A stretch of 64,000 bases of DNA from Anomaloglossus baeobatrachus (GCF_048569485.1 NW_027445236.1:1-64000); one strand, 5' to 3'. Shown: positions 1-6,904, numbered from the stretch's first letter. Numbers and translations: made by a program. The notes: generated by a model from the letters alone, not told the origin.

Positions 1-30
1 TAGGAGGCTTTCAACCAAGGCCAAGACAAG

Positions 31-117
31 CCTTCAATAGGTCAGCTGGTAGAGCCAAAGACTGTAGAAGTAAATTAGCAAATCCTTGGGTTGCTGGTTC
101 ATTTCCAGCTCGAAGGA
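31..117 (+). pseudogene. tRNA-Tyr (GTA)-like relic with 14-nt intron, unit 1
   Basis: This is the beta-module counterpart of tRNA-Tyr, 87 nt including an insert at 68-81. The CTGTAG anticodon start and the T-stem GCTGG/CCAGC survive. Mismatches stand at A6-C67 in the acceptor, G11-G24 in the D-stem (which also alters the A-box to TAGGTCAGCTGG) and A29-C41 in the anticodon stem. T58 replaces A58, and only three T follow where alpha has four. It could still be scored as tRNA-Tyr by a covariance model, but function is unlikely. Base 27 (57 here) is A in most units and G in units 8, 15 and 25-31. Confidence 0.8.
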
Positions 118-347
118 TGTTTGCGAATTCTATCGGAGGGCTCATCCTGCTAGTAAACACAGCCCAGCTATGCTCCATCTGTCCACCTACAAACAGCTCT
201 TCTAGAAGGGTCTCCTCCGTTCTACCTGAGGAGTTCAAAACGTAAGCACAAAGCAACAGAGAGTTTTTTGTTGGGAGAGCAGCTCCGCCGAAAGCTAACG
301 TGGAACCTTTTACACCCCTAGTATGCTACTCGAGCCAAAGAGACCAT

Positions 348-355
348 TGCCCCTG
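348..355 (-). pseudogene. Eight-base remnant of a tRNA-Asn 3' end
   Basis: The context AGACCATTGCCCCTG aligns with AGACCATCGTCCCTG at 542-556, where the last eight bases are the discriminator and acceptor 3' strand of tRNA-Asn. The rest of the gene is absent: the sequence switches to the next spacer repeat at about 356. The matching terminator is also degraded, with three A where the intact gene has six. Units 25-31 carry C at the first base, as the intact gene does. The match is short, so this is an inference from alignment of the two spacer copies. Confidence 0.5.
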
Positions 356-536
356 AATAAACACAGCCCAGCTAAGCTGCTTCCGTCCACATACAAAGAG
401 CTCTTTTCCAAAGGTCTCCTCCATTCTAACTCGGGAGTTCAAAACGTAGGCAGCGAGCAACAGAGTTATTTGTCGGGAGAGCAATTGAAAGACGACGTGG
501 AACCTTCTTCACTCGTACATAGGCTGCTACTTAAGC

Positions 537-542
537 AAAAAA
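537..542 (-). terminator. Pol III terminator of tRNA-Asn
   Basis: Six T on the minus strand begin 7 bases after the tRNA-Asn 3' end. The run is present in each complete unit. Confidence 0.85.
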
Positions 543-548
543 GACCAT

Positions 549-622
549 CGTCCCTGGGTGGGCTTGAACCACCATCCTTTCGGTTAACAGCCGAACGCGC
601 TAACCAATTGCGCCACAGAGAC
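549..622 (-). tRNA. tRNA-Asn (GTT), unit 1
   Basis: This is a cytosolic asparagine tRNA for AAC/AAU codons. Read on the minus strand, it is 74 nt with a fully paired GTCTCTG/CAGGGAC acceptor, discriminator G73, anticodon loop CTGTTAA and T-loop TTCAAGC with A58. The A-box TGGCGCAATTGG and B-box GGTTCAAGCCC are intact. A six-T terminator follows. It is the only minus-strand gene of the unit and is head to head with initiator Met across 249 bp. Nothing in it looks damaged, and the other 29 copies read the same. Confidence 0.97.
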
Positions 623-871
623 GCAAACAGATCTTTCTACAGGAACTCTCAGCCAGGCAGGCCGGGCACAGGTTTCTCAGATCAACTTTTTAACATAATA
701 TGACAAAAAGAAATCAGCAAAAACAAAGAGACAATTGCTGATGCTCAGGAGGACTCGAGGCGCCGACAATAAGCTCCTGCTGATGGATTCCATCACAAAG
801 ACCAAATACATTTTAGCCACTTTTGAAAAGTCAGTCAATAAATAGACCTTCTCAACGAACAGACCACCGGC
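623..871. promoter_or_regulatory. Head-to-head intergenic spacer between tRNA-Asn and initiator tRNA-Met
   Basis: These 249 bp separate two diverging Pol III genes and so contain both 5' flanks. A perfect 15-base inverted repeat TGATGGATTCCATCA lies at 781-795, and a second, CTTTTGAAAAG, at 820-830. An AT-rich AATAAATAG lies at 837-845, about 27-35 bp upstream of the Met gene, where a TATA-like element would sit. No further gene was recognised. A regulatory role is inferred from position only. The spacer is repeated in all complete units. Confidence 0.4.
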
Positions 872-943
872 AGCAGAGTGGCGCAGCGGAAGCGTGCTGG
901 GCCCATAACCCAGAGGTCGATGGATCGAAACCATCCTCTGCTA
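872..943 (+). tRNA. Initiator tRNA-Met (CAT), unit 1
   Basis: This is the initiator methionine tRNA, which enters the ribosomal P site with eIF2. At 72 nt it shows the metazoan initiator marks: an A1-T72 pair (AGCAGAG/CTCTGCT), the three G-C pairs at the base of the anticodon stem (GGG/CCC), C33 in place of T33 (loop CCCATAA), and the T-loop ATCGAAA with A54 and A60. No 3' CCA is encoded. The sequence agrees with the vertebrate initiator as remembered. A five-T terminator follows. Thirty copies in 64 kb imply a large gene dosage for translation initiation if they are transcribed. Confidence 0.98.
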
Positions 944-1299
944 ATTGATTCTTTTTATACAGGTCATCATTATATTTCTTCGATAAGACTGATATTGTGC
1001 TACATTGCAACTTTCGTCTCCAAACTATTAAGGGGTTTTTTATTGCTTACCCCTCGGTTCTTCGTAGATATGTAAAGGGTTTGCTTGGAAGAGGTGTGCA
1101 TGTATTTGTAAGCCACCCTTCACCTTTTAAACTCCTCCGATGATCTTCTACTATGGTAAAATGGAACTCACACTTTAAAAAAAAAAAGCAAGCTATTCTT
1201 ACATAAAAATTGCCATATAGCATTGCAGCTTCATACCTGACATGATGAGAAAATCACCGTGAAGTGTGGCAAGAAACTAAAGGCAAACCTGTCATGCCA
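944..1299. other. Spacer between initiator Met and Ala-TGC
   Basis: No gene was recognised. It starts with the Met terminator T-run. A 6-bp perfect stem AGGGGT/ACCCCT (1031-1036 and 1049-1054) encloses a T-rich loop. From 1063 onward the sequence is the start of the alpha Ala-Tyr module and aligns with 1725-1975 of beta. It includes an 11-base A-tract at 1177-1187, which corresponds to the long A-tract of beta. The 40 or so bases just upstream of the Ala gene, including GAAGTGTGGCAAGAAACTAA, are conserved between alpha and beta, which suggests a constrained 5' flank. Confidence 0.6.
952..956 (+). terminator. Pol III terminator of initiator tRNA-Met
   Basis: Five T start 9 bases after the Met gene. 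Confidence 0.85.
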
Positions 1300-1372
1300 G
1301 GGGGATTAGCTCAAGTGGTAGAGCGCTCGCTTTGCATGCGAGAGGCAGCGGGATCGATGCCCGCATTCTCCA
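1300..1372 (+). tRNA. tRNA-Ala (TGC), unit 1
   Basis: This is a cytosolic alanine tRNA of 73 nt. The acceptor GGGGGAT/ATTCTCC contains the G3-T70 wobble pair, the main identity signal for alanyl-tRNA synthetase, and the discriminator is A73. The anticodon loop TTTGCAT gives TGC. The T-arm GGGATCGATGCCC has A54 and A58 and resembles a known vertebrate Ala family. A five-T terminator follows. It is the first gene of the alpha module and lies 99 bp upstream of tRNA-Tyr. Confidence 0.97.
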
Positions 1373-1379
1373 AGAGTTA

Positions 1380-1384
1380 TTTTT
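1380..1384 (+). terminator. Pol III terminator of tRNA-Ala(TGC)
   Basis: Five T start 8 bases after the gene. Confidence 0.85.
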
Positions 1385-1471
1385 CACATGGTAGCAGTGA
1401 TTGTCTTTTTACCTCATGCTCAAAACTCCAACAGCTAAAACTAGGAGGCTTTCGATCAAGGCCAAAACGAG

Positions 1472-1557
1472 CCTTCGATAGCTCAGCTGGTAAAGTGGAG
1501 GACTGTAGAAGAAAGTTAGCAATCCTTAGGTCGCTGGTTCATTTCCGGCTCGAAGGA
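1472..1557 (+). tRNA. tRNA-Tyr (GTA) with 13-nt intron, unit 1; probably impaired
   Basis: This is a tyrosine tRNA gene of 86 nt, or 73 nt without the intron at 1509-1521. The acceptor CCTTCGA/TCGAAGG is fully paired with C1-G72, the eukaryotic Tyr identity pair, and the anticodon loop begins CTGTAG. The A-box TAGCTCAGCTGG is intact. Two features look harmful: A22 (1493) opposes C13 in the D-stem, and T58 (1542) replaces the near-universal A58, spoiling both the B-box (GGTTCATTTCC) and the T54-A58 tertiary pair. T25 adds a wobble pair with G10. A four-T terminator follows. It may be a pseudogene or weakly expressed. Confidence 0.85.
1509..1521 (+). other. Intron of tRNA-Tyr (13 nt, unit 1)
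   Basis: The insert lies between G37 and A38, the canonical site for eukaryotic nuclear tRNA introns cut by the tRNA splicing endonuclease. Removing it restores the GAGGA/TCCTT anticodon stem. The relic at 68-81 has a related 14-nt insert. Confidence 0.85.
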
Positions 1558-1558
1558 G

Positions 1559-1562
1559 TTTT
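1559..1562 (+). terminator. Pol III terminator of tRNA-Tyr
   Basis: Four T lie directly after the gene: a minimal vertebrate Pol III terminator. The relic in beta has only three T at the equivalent place (119-121). Confidence 0.75.
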
Positions 1563-1834
1563 GCGCATTCTATCGGAAGGTTCATCGGGCTGGTAAACAC
1601 AGCCCAGCTATGCTCGTTCCGTCCACCTACAAACAGCTCTTCTAGAAAGGTCTCCTCCGTTGTACCTGAGGAGTGAGGAGATCAAAACGTAAGCACAAAT
1701 CAACAGAGAGTTTTTTGTCTTCTCCGTAGATATGTAAAGGCTTTGCTTGGAAGAGGCGTGCATGTATTTGGAAGCCACCCTTCACCTTGTAAAGTCCTCC
1801 GATGATCTTCTACTATGGCAACATGGAACTCACA

Positions 1835-1837
<3 letters not shown>

Positions 1838-1866
<29 letters not shown>
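1838..1866 (+). repeat. Length-variable poly(A) tract, 29 A in unit 1
   Basis: Counts by unit, inferred from sequence and unit spacing: 29 in units 1, 3, 4, 7, 10, 11, 14, 17-20, 22, 23; 28 in units 2, 8, 15, 21, 28-30; 31 in units 5, 6, 9, 12, 13, 16; 27 in unit 24; 26 in units 25-27. The alpha module has 11 A at the same place, so this is an expanded homopolymer and not the tail of a retroposed copy. Confidence 0.9.
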
Positions 1867-1868
<2 letters not shown>

Positions 1869-1975
1869 TTTCTTACAGAAAAAAAATACCATATAACAAT
1901 GCAGCTTCTCACCTGACATGATAAGAAAATCCCTATGAAGTGTGGCAAGAAACTAAAAGCACAAATGTCACGCCA

Positions 1976-2048
1976 GGGGAATTAGCTCAAGTGGTAGAGC
2001 GCTCGCTTCGCATGTGAGAGGTAGCGGGATCGATGCCCGCATTCTCCA
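1976..2048 (+). tRNA. tRNA-Ala (CGC), unit 1
   Basis: This is the second alanine tRNA of the unit, in the beta module. It is 73 nt with acceptor GGGGAAT/ATTCTCC, G3-T70, A73 and the same T-arm as the alpha Ala gene. It differs by anticodon loop TTCGCAT (CGC, reading GCG), a G30-T40 wobble in the anticodon stem, A5-T68 in place of G5-T68, and T in place of C in the variable region. All stems are still formed. A seven-T terminator follows. Confidence 0.97.
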
Positions 2049-2055
2049 AAGCTGA

Positions 2056-2062
2056 TTTTTTT
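2056..2062 (+). terminator. Pol III terminator of tRNA-Ala(CGC)
   Basis: Seven T start 8 bases after the gene, the strongest terminator in the unit. Confidence 0.88.
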
Positions 2063-2149
2063 CACATGGTAGCAGTGATTTCCTTTTCACCTCATGCTCA
2101 AAACTCCAACAGCTAAAACTAGGAGGCTTTCAACCAAGGCCAAGACAAG

Positions 2150-2236
2150 CCTTCAATAGGTCAGCTGGTAGAGCCAAAGACTGTAGAAGTAAATTAGCAA
2201 ATCCTTGGGTTGCTGGTTCATTTCCAGCTCGAAGGA
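2150..2236 (+). pseudogene. tRNA-Tyr relic, unit 2
   Basis: A27 type, as unit 1. Confidence 0.8.
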
Positions 2237-2667
2237 TGTTTGCGAATTCTATCGGAGGGCTCATCCTGCTAGTAAACACAGCCCAGCTATGCTCCATCTG
2301 TCCACCTACAAACAGCTCTTCTAGAAGGGTCTCCTCCGTTCTACCTGAGGAGTTCAAAACGTAAGCACAAAGCAACAGAGAGTTTTTTGTTGGGAGAGCA
2401 GCTCCGCCGAAAGCTAACGTGGAACCTTTTACACCCCTAGTATGCTACTCGAGCCAAAGAGACCATTGCCCCTGAATAAACACAGCCCAGCTAAGCTGCT
2501 TCCGTCCACATACAAAGAGCTCTTTTCCAAAGGTCTCCTCCATTCTAACTCGGGAGTTCAAAACGTAGGCAGCGAGCAACAGAGTTATTTGTCGGGAGAG
2601 CAATTGAAAGACGACGTGGAACCTTCTTCACTCGTACATAGGCTGCTACTTAAGCAAAAAAGACCAT

Positions 2668-2741
2668 CGTCCCTGGGTGGGCTTGAACCACCATCCTTTC
2701 GGTTAACAGCCGAACGCGCTAACCAATTGCGCCACAGAGAC
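2668..2741 (-). tRNA. tRNA-Asn (GTT), unit 2
   Basis: No difference seen from unit 1. Confidence 0.96.
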
Positions 2742-2990
2742 GCAAACAGATCTTTCTACAGGAACTCTCAGCCAGGCAGGCCGGGCACAGGTTTCTCAGA
2801 TCAACTTTTTAACATAATATGACAAAAAGAAATCAGCAAAAACAAAGAGACAATTGCTGATGCTCAGGAGGACTCGAGGCGCCGACAATAAGCTCCTGCT
2901 GATGGATTCCATCACAAAGACCAAATACATTTTAGCCACTTTTGAAAAGTCAGTCAATAAATAGACCTTCTCAACGAACAGACCACCGGC

Positions 2991-3062
2991 AGCAGAGTGG
3001 CGCAGCGGAAGCGTGCTGGGCCCATAACCCAGAGGTCGATGGATCGAAACCATCCTCTGCTA
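2991..3062 (+). tRNA. Initiator tRNA-Met (CAT), unit 2
   Basis: No difference seen from unit 1. Confidence 0.97.
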
Positions 3063-3418
3063 ATTGATTCTTTTTATACAGGTCATCATTATATTTCTTC
3101 GATAAGACTGATATTGTGCTACATTGCAACTTTCGTCTCCAAACTATTAAGGGGTTTTTTATTGCTTACCCCTCGGTTCTTCGTAGATATGTAAAGGGTT
3201 TGCTTGGAAGAGGTGTGCATGTATTTGTAAGCCACCCTTCACCTTTTAAACTCCTCCGATGATCTTCTACTATGGTAAAATGGAACTCACACTTTAAAAA
3301 AAAAAAGCAAGCTATTCTTACATAAAAATTGCCATATAGCATTGCAGCTTCATACCTGACATGATGAGAAAATCACCGTGAAGTGTGGCAAGAAACTAAA
3401 GGCAAACCTGTCATGCCA

Positions 3419-3491
3419 GGGGGATTAGCTCAAGTGGTAGAGCGCTCGCTTTGCATGCGAGAGGCAGCGGGATCGATGCCCGCATTCTCCA
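3419..3491 (+). tRNA. tRNA-Ala (TGC), unit 2
   Basis: No difference seen from unit 1. Confidence 0.96.
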
Positions 3492-3590
3492 AGAGTTATT
3501 TTTCACATGGTAGCAGTGATTGTCTTTTTACCTCATGCTCAAAACTCCAACAGCTAAAACTAGGAGGCTTTCGATCAAGGCCAAAACGAG

Positions 3591-3676
3591 CCTTCGATAG
3601 CTCAGCTGGTAAAGTGGAGGACTGTAGAAGAAAGTTAGCAATCCTTAGGTCGCTGGTTCATTTCCGGCTCGAAGGA
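3591..3676 (+). tRNA. tRNA-Tyr (GTA), unit 2; T58, probably impaired
   Basis: No difference seen from unit 1. Confidence 0.83.
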
Positions 3677-3953
3677 GTTTTGCGCATTCTATCGGAAGGT
3701 TCATCGGGCTGGTAAACACAGCCCAGCTATGCTCGTTCCGTCCACCTACAAACAGCTCTTCTAGAAAGGTCTCCTCCGTTGTACCTGAGGAGTGAGGAGA
3801 TCAAAACGTAAGCACAAATCAACAGAGAGTTTTTTGTCTTCTCCGTAGATATGTAAAGGCTTTGCTTGGAAGAGGCGTGCATGTATTTGGAAGCCACCCT
3901 TCACCTTGTAAAGTCCTCCGATGATCTTCTACTATGGCAACATGGAACTCACA

Positions 3954-3985
<32 letters not shown>

Positions 3986-4093
3986 ATTTCTTACAGAAAA
4001 AAAATACCATATAACAATGCAGCTTCTCACCTGACATGATAAGAAAATCCCTATGAAGTGTGGCAAGAAACTAAAAGCACAAATGTCACGCCA

Positions 4094-4166
4094 GGGGAAT
4101 TAGCTCAAGTGGTAGAGCGCTCGCTTCGCATGTGAGAGGTAGCGGGATCGATGCCCGCATTCTCCA
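4094..4166 (+). tRNA. tRNA-Ala (CGC), unit 2
   Basis: No difference seen from unit 1. Confidence 0.96.
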
Positions 4167-4267
4167 AAGCTGATTTTTTTCACATGGTAGCAGTGATTTC
4201 CTTTTCACCTCATGCTCAAAACTCCAACAGCTAAAACTAGGAGGCTTTCAACCAAGGCCAAGACAAG

Positions 4268-4354
4268 CCTTCAATAGGTCAGCTGGTAGAGCCAAAGACT
4301 GTAGAAGTAAATTAGCAAATCCTTGGGTTGCTGGTTCATTTCCAGCTCGAAGGA
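4268..4354 (+). pseudogene. tRNA-Tyr relic, unit 3
   Basis: A27 type. Confidence 0.8.
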
Positions 4355-4785
4355 TGTTTGCGAATTCTATCGGAGGGCTCATCCTGCTAGTAAACACAGC
4401 CCAGCTATGCTCCATCTGTCCACCTACAAACAGCTCTTCTAGAAGGGTCTCCTCCGTTCTACCTGAGGAGTTCAAAACGTAAGCACAAAGCAACAGAGAG
4501 TTTTTTGTTGGGAGAGCAGCTCCGCCGAAAGCTAACGTGGAACCTTTTACACCCCTAGTATGCTACTCGAGCCAAAGAGACCATTGCCCCTGAATAAACA
4601 CAGCCCAGCTAAGCTGCTTCCGTCCACATACAAAGAGCTCTTTTCCAAAGGTCTCCTCCATTCTAACTCGGGAGTTCAAAACGTAGGCAGCGAGCAACAG
4701 AGTTATTTGTCGGGAGAGCAATTGAAAGACGACGTGGAACCTTCTTCACTCGTACATAGGCTGCTACTTAAGCAAAAAAGACCAT

Positions 4786-4859
4786 CGTCCCTGGGTGGGC
4801 TTGAACCACCATCCTTTCGGTTAACAGCCGAACGCGCTAACCAATTGCGCCACAGAGAC
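4786..4859 (-). tRNA. tRNA-Asn (GTT), unit 3
   Basis: No difference seen from unit 1. Confidence 0.96.
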
Positions 4860-5108
4860 GCAAACAGATCTTTCTACAGGAACTCTCAGCCAGGCAGGCC
4901 GGGCACAGGTTTCTCAGATCAACTTTTTAACATAATATGACAAAAAGAAATCAGCAAAAACAAAGAGACAATTGCTGATGCTCAGGAGGACTCGAGGCGC
5001 CGACAATAAGCTCCTGCTGATGGATTCCATCACAAAGACCAAATACATTTTAGCCACTTTTGAAAAGTCAGTCAATAAATAGACCTTCTCAACGAACAGA
5101 CCACCGGC

Positions 5109-5180
5109 AGCAGAGTGGCGCAGCGGAAGCGTGCTGGGCCCATAACCCAGAGGTCGATGGATCGAAACCATCCTCTGCTA
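5109..5180 (+). tRNA. Initiator tRNA-Met (CAT), unit 3
   Basis: Gene as unit 1. The downstream spacer has a private C at 5316. Confidence 0.97.
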
Positions 5181-5536
5181 ATTGATTCTTTTTATACAGG
5201 TCATCATTATATTTCTTCGATAAGACTGATATTGTGCTACATTGCAACTTTCGTCTCCAAACTATTAAGGGGTTTTTTATTGCTTACCCCTCGGTTCTTC
5301 GTAGATATGTAAAGGCTTTGCTTGGAAGAGGTGTGCATGTATTTGTAAGCCACCCTTCACCTTTTAAACTCCTCCGATGATCTTCTACTATGGTAAAATG
5401 GAACTCACACTTTAAAAAAAAAAAGCAAGCTATTCTTACATAAAAATTGCCATATAGCATTGCAGCTTCATACCTGACATGATGAGAAAATCACCGTGAA
5501 GTGTGGCAAGAAACTAAAGGCAAACCTGTCATGCCA

Positions 5537-5609
5537 GGGGGATTAGCTCAAGTGGTAGAGCGCTCGCTTTGCATGCGAGAGGCAGCGGGATCGATGCCCG
5601 CATTCTCCA
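5537..5609 (+). tRNA. tRNA-Ala (TGC), unit 3
   Basis: No difference seen from unit 1. Confidence 0.96.
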
Positions 5610-5708
5610 AGAGTTATTTTTCACATGGTAGCAGTGATTGTCTTTTTACCTCATGCTCAAAACTCCAACAGCTAAAACTAGGAGGCTTTCGATCAAGGCC
5701 AAAACGAG

Positions 5709-5794
5709 CCTTCGATAGCTCAGCTGGTAAAGTGGAGGACTGTAGAAGAAAGTTAGCAATCCTTAGGTCGCTGGTTCATTTCCGGCTCGAAGGA
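5709..5794 (+). tRNA. tRNA-Tyr (GTA), unit 3; T58, probably impaired
   Basis: No difference seen from unit 1. Confidence 0.83.
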
Positions 5795-6071
5795 GTTTTG
5801 CGCATTCTATCGGAAGGTTCATCGGGCTGGTAAACACAGCCCAGCTATGCTCGTTCCGTCCACCTACAAACAGCTCTTCTAGAAAGGTCTCCTCCGTTGT
5901 ACCTGAGGAGTGAGGAGATCAAAACGTAAGCACAAATCAACAGAGAGTTTTTTGTCTTCTCCGTAGATATGTAAAGGCTTTGCTTGGAAGAGGCGTGCAT
6001 GTATTTGGAAGCCACCCTTCACCTTGTAAAGTCCTCCGATGATCTTCTACTATGGCAACATGGAACTCACA

Positions 6072-6105
<34 letters not shown>

Positions 6106-6212
6106 TTTCTTACAGAAAAAAAATACCATATAACAATGCAGCTTCTCACCTGACATGATAAGAAAATCCCTATGAAGTGTGGCAAGAAACTAAAAGCACA
6201 AATGTCACGCCA

Positions 6213-6285
6213 GGGGAATTAGCTCAAGTGGTAGAGCGCTCGCTTCGCATGTGAGAGGTAGCGGGATCGATGCCCGCATTCTCCA
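6213..6285 (+). tRNA. tRNA-Ala (CGC), unit 3
   Basis: No difference seen from unit 1. Confidence 0.96.
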
Positions 6286-6386
6286 AAGCTGATTTTTTTC
6301 ACATGGTAGCAGTGATTTCCTTTTCACCTCATGCTCAAAACTCCAACAGCTAAAACTAGGAGGCTTTCAACCAAGGCCAAGACAAG

Positions 6387-6473
6387 CCTTCAATAGGTCA
6401 GCTGGTAGAGCCAAAGACTGTAGAAGTAAATTAGCAAATCCTTGGGTTGCTGGTTCATTTCCAGCTCGAAGGA
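6387..6473 (+). pseudogene. tRNA-Tyr relic, unit 4
   Basis: A27 type. Confidence 0.8.
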
Positions 6474-6904
6474 TGTTTGCGAATTCTATCGGAGGGCTCA
6501 TCCTGCTAGTAAACACAGCCCAGCTATGCTCCATCTGTCCACCTACAAACAGCTCTTCTAGAAGGGTCTCCTCCGTTCTACCTGAGGAGTTCAAAACGTA
6601 AGCACAAAGCAACAGAGAGTTTTTTGTTGGGAGAGCAGCTCCGCCGAAAGCTAACGTGGAACCTTTTACACCCCTAGTATGCTACTCGAGCCAAAGAGAC
6701 CATTGCCCCTGAATAAACACAGCCCAGCTAAGCTGCTTCCGTCCACATACAAAGAGCTCTTTTCCAAAGGTCTCCTCCATTCTAACTCGGGAGTTCAAAA
6801 CGTAGGCAGCGAGCAACAGAGTTATTTGTCGGGAGAGCAATTGAAAGACGACGTGGAACCTTCTTCACTCGTACATAGGCTGCTACTTAAGCAAAAAAGA
6901 CCAT

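Larger units (their letters stand above)
118..548. repeat. Spacer between Tyr relic and tRNA-Asn: two ~204-bp direct repeats
   Basis: No gene lies here. Positions 154-357 and 358-561 are diverged direct repeats, both opening with TAAACACAGCCCAGCT and both reaching a GTGGAACCTT block and then AGACCAT. In the second copy the sequence continues into tRNA-Asn. In the first it stops after eight bases (348-355) that match the 3' end of tRNA-Asn and restarts the repeat. A third relative lies at 1594-1719 downstream of the alpha Tyr gene. The same stretch occurs in every unit. Confidence 0.8.
1063..1719 (+). repeat. Alpha Ala-Tyr module (unit 1)
   Basis: This contains upstream flank, tRNA-Ala(TGC), spacer, tRNA-Tyr and downstream spacer. 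It aligns along its full length with the directly following beta module at 1725-2390, with scattered substitutions and small indels. The two are an internal tandem duplication that is far older than the amplification of the 2.12 kb unit, because alpha and beta differ throughout while units hardly differ. Confidence 0.85.
1558..1975. other. Spacer between Tyr and Ala-CGC, with long poly(A) tract
   Basis: No gene was recognised. Positions 1594-1719 are related to the two spacer repeats upstream of tRNA-Asn. Positions 1725-1975 open the beta module and align with 1063-1299 of alpha. The variable A-tract lies at 1838-1866. The other units have the same content. Confidence 0.65.
1725..2390 (+). 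repeat. Beta Ala-Tyr module (spans the unit 1/unit 2 boundary as defined here)
   Basis: This is the diverged second copy of alpha. It contains the variable poly(A) tract, tRNA-Ala(CGC), the tRNA-Tyr relic and downstream spacer. Compared with alpha, the Ala anticodon differs and the Tyr gene has lost stem pairs and its T-run. Confidence 0.85.

Noticed and set aside
323-703. Recurrent 126-residue open frame
   Set aside because: It runs straight across the antisense of tRNA-Asn and the spacer repeat. Its persistence reflects unit identity, and it has no recognisable domain.
623-871. A hidden sixth RNA gene between Asn and Met
   Set aside because: No tRNA cloverleaf, A-box/B-box pair, 5S or U6 signature was found in either strand by eye.
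677-1075. Open frames of 85 (minus) and 65 (plus) residues
   Set aside because: Both pass through the initiator tRNA-Met gene in opposite directions. Neither is credible as coding.
1264-1596. Recurrent 110-residue open frame
   Set aside because: It is a translation of tRNA-Ala(TGC) and tRNA-Tyr with their spacer. It shows no protein family features.
1838-1866. Poly(A) tract as the tail of a SINE or processed retrocopy
   Set aside because: Sequence on both sides aligns with the alpha module, which has an 11-base A-tract at the same point, and no target-site duplication flanks it.
1700-1948. Minus-strand frame with a run of phenylalanines
   Set aside because: The Phe run is the poly(A) tract read on the other strand, and the predicted start and frame shift with tract length between units.
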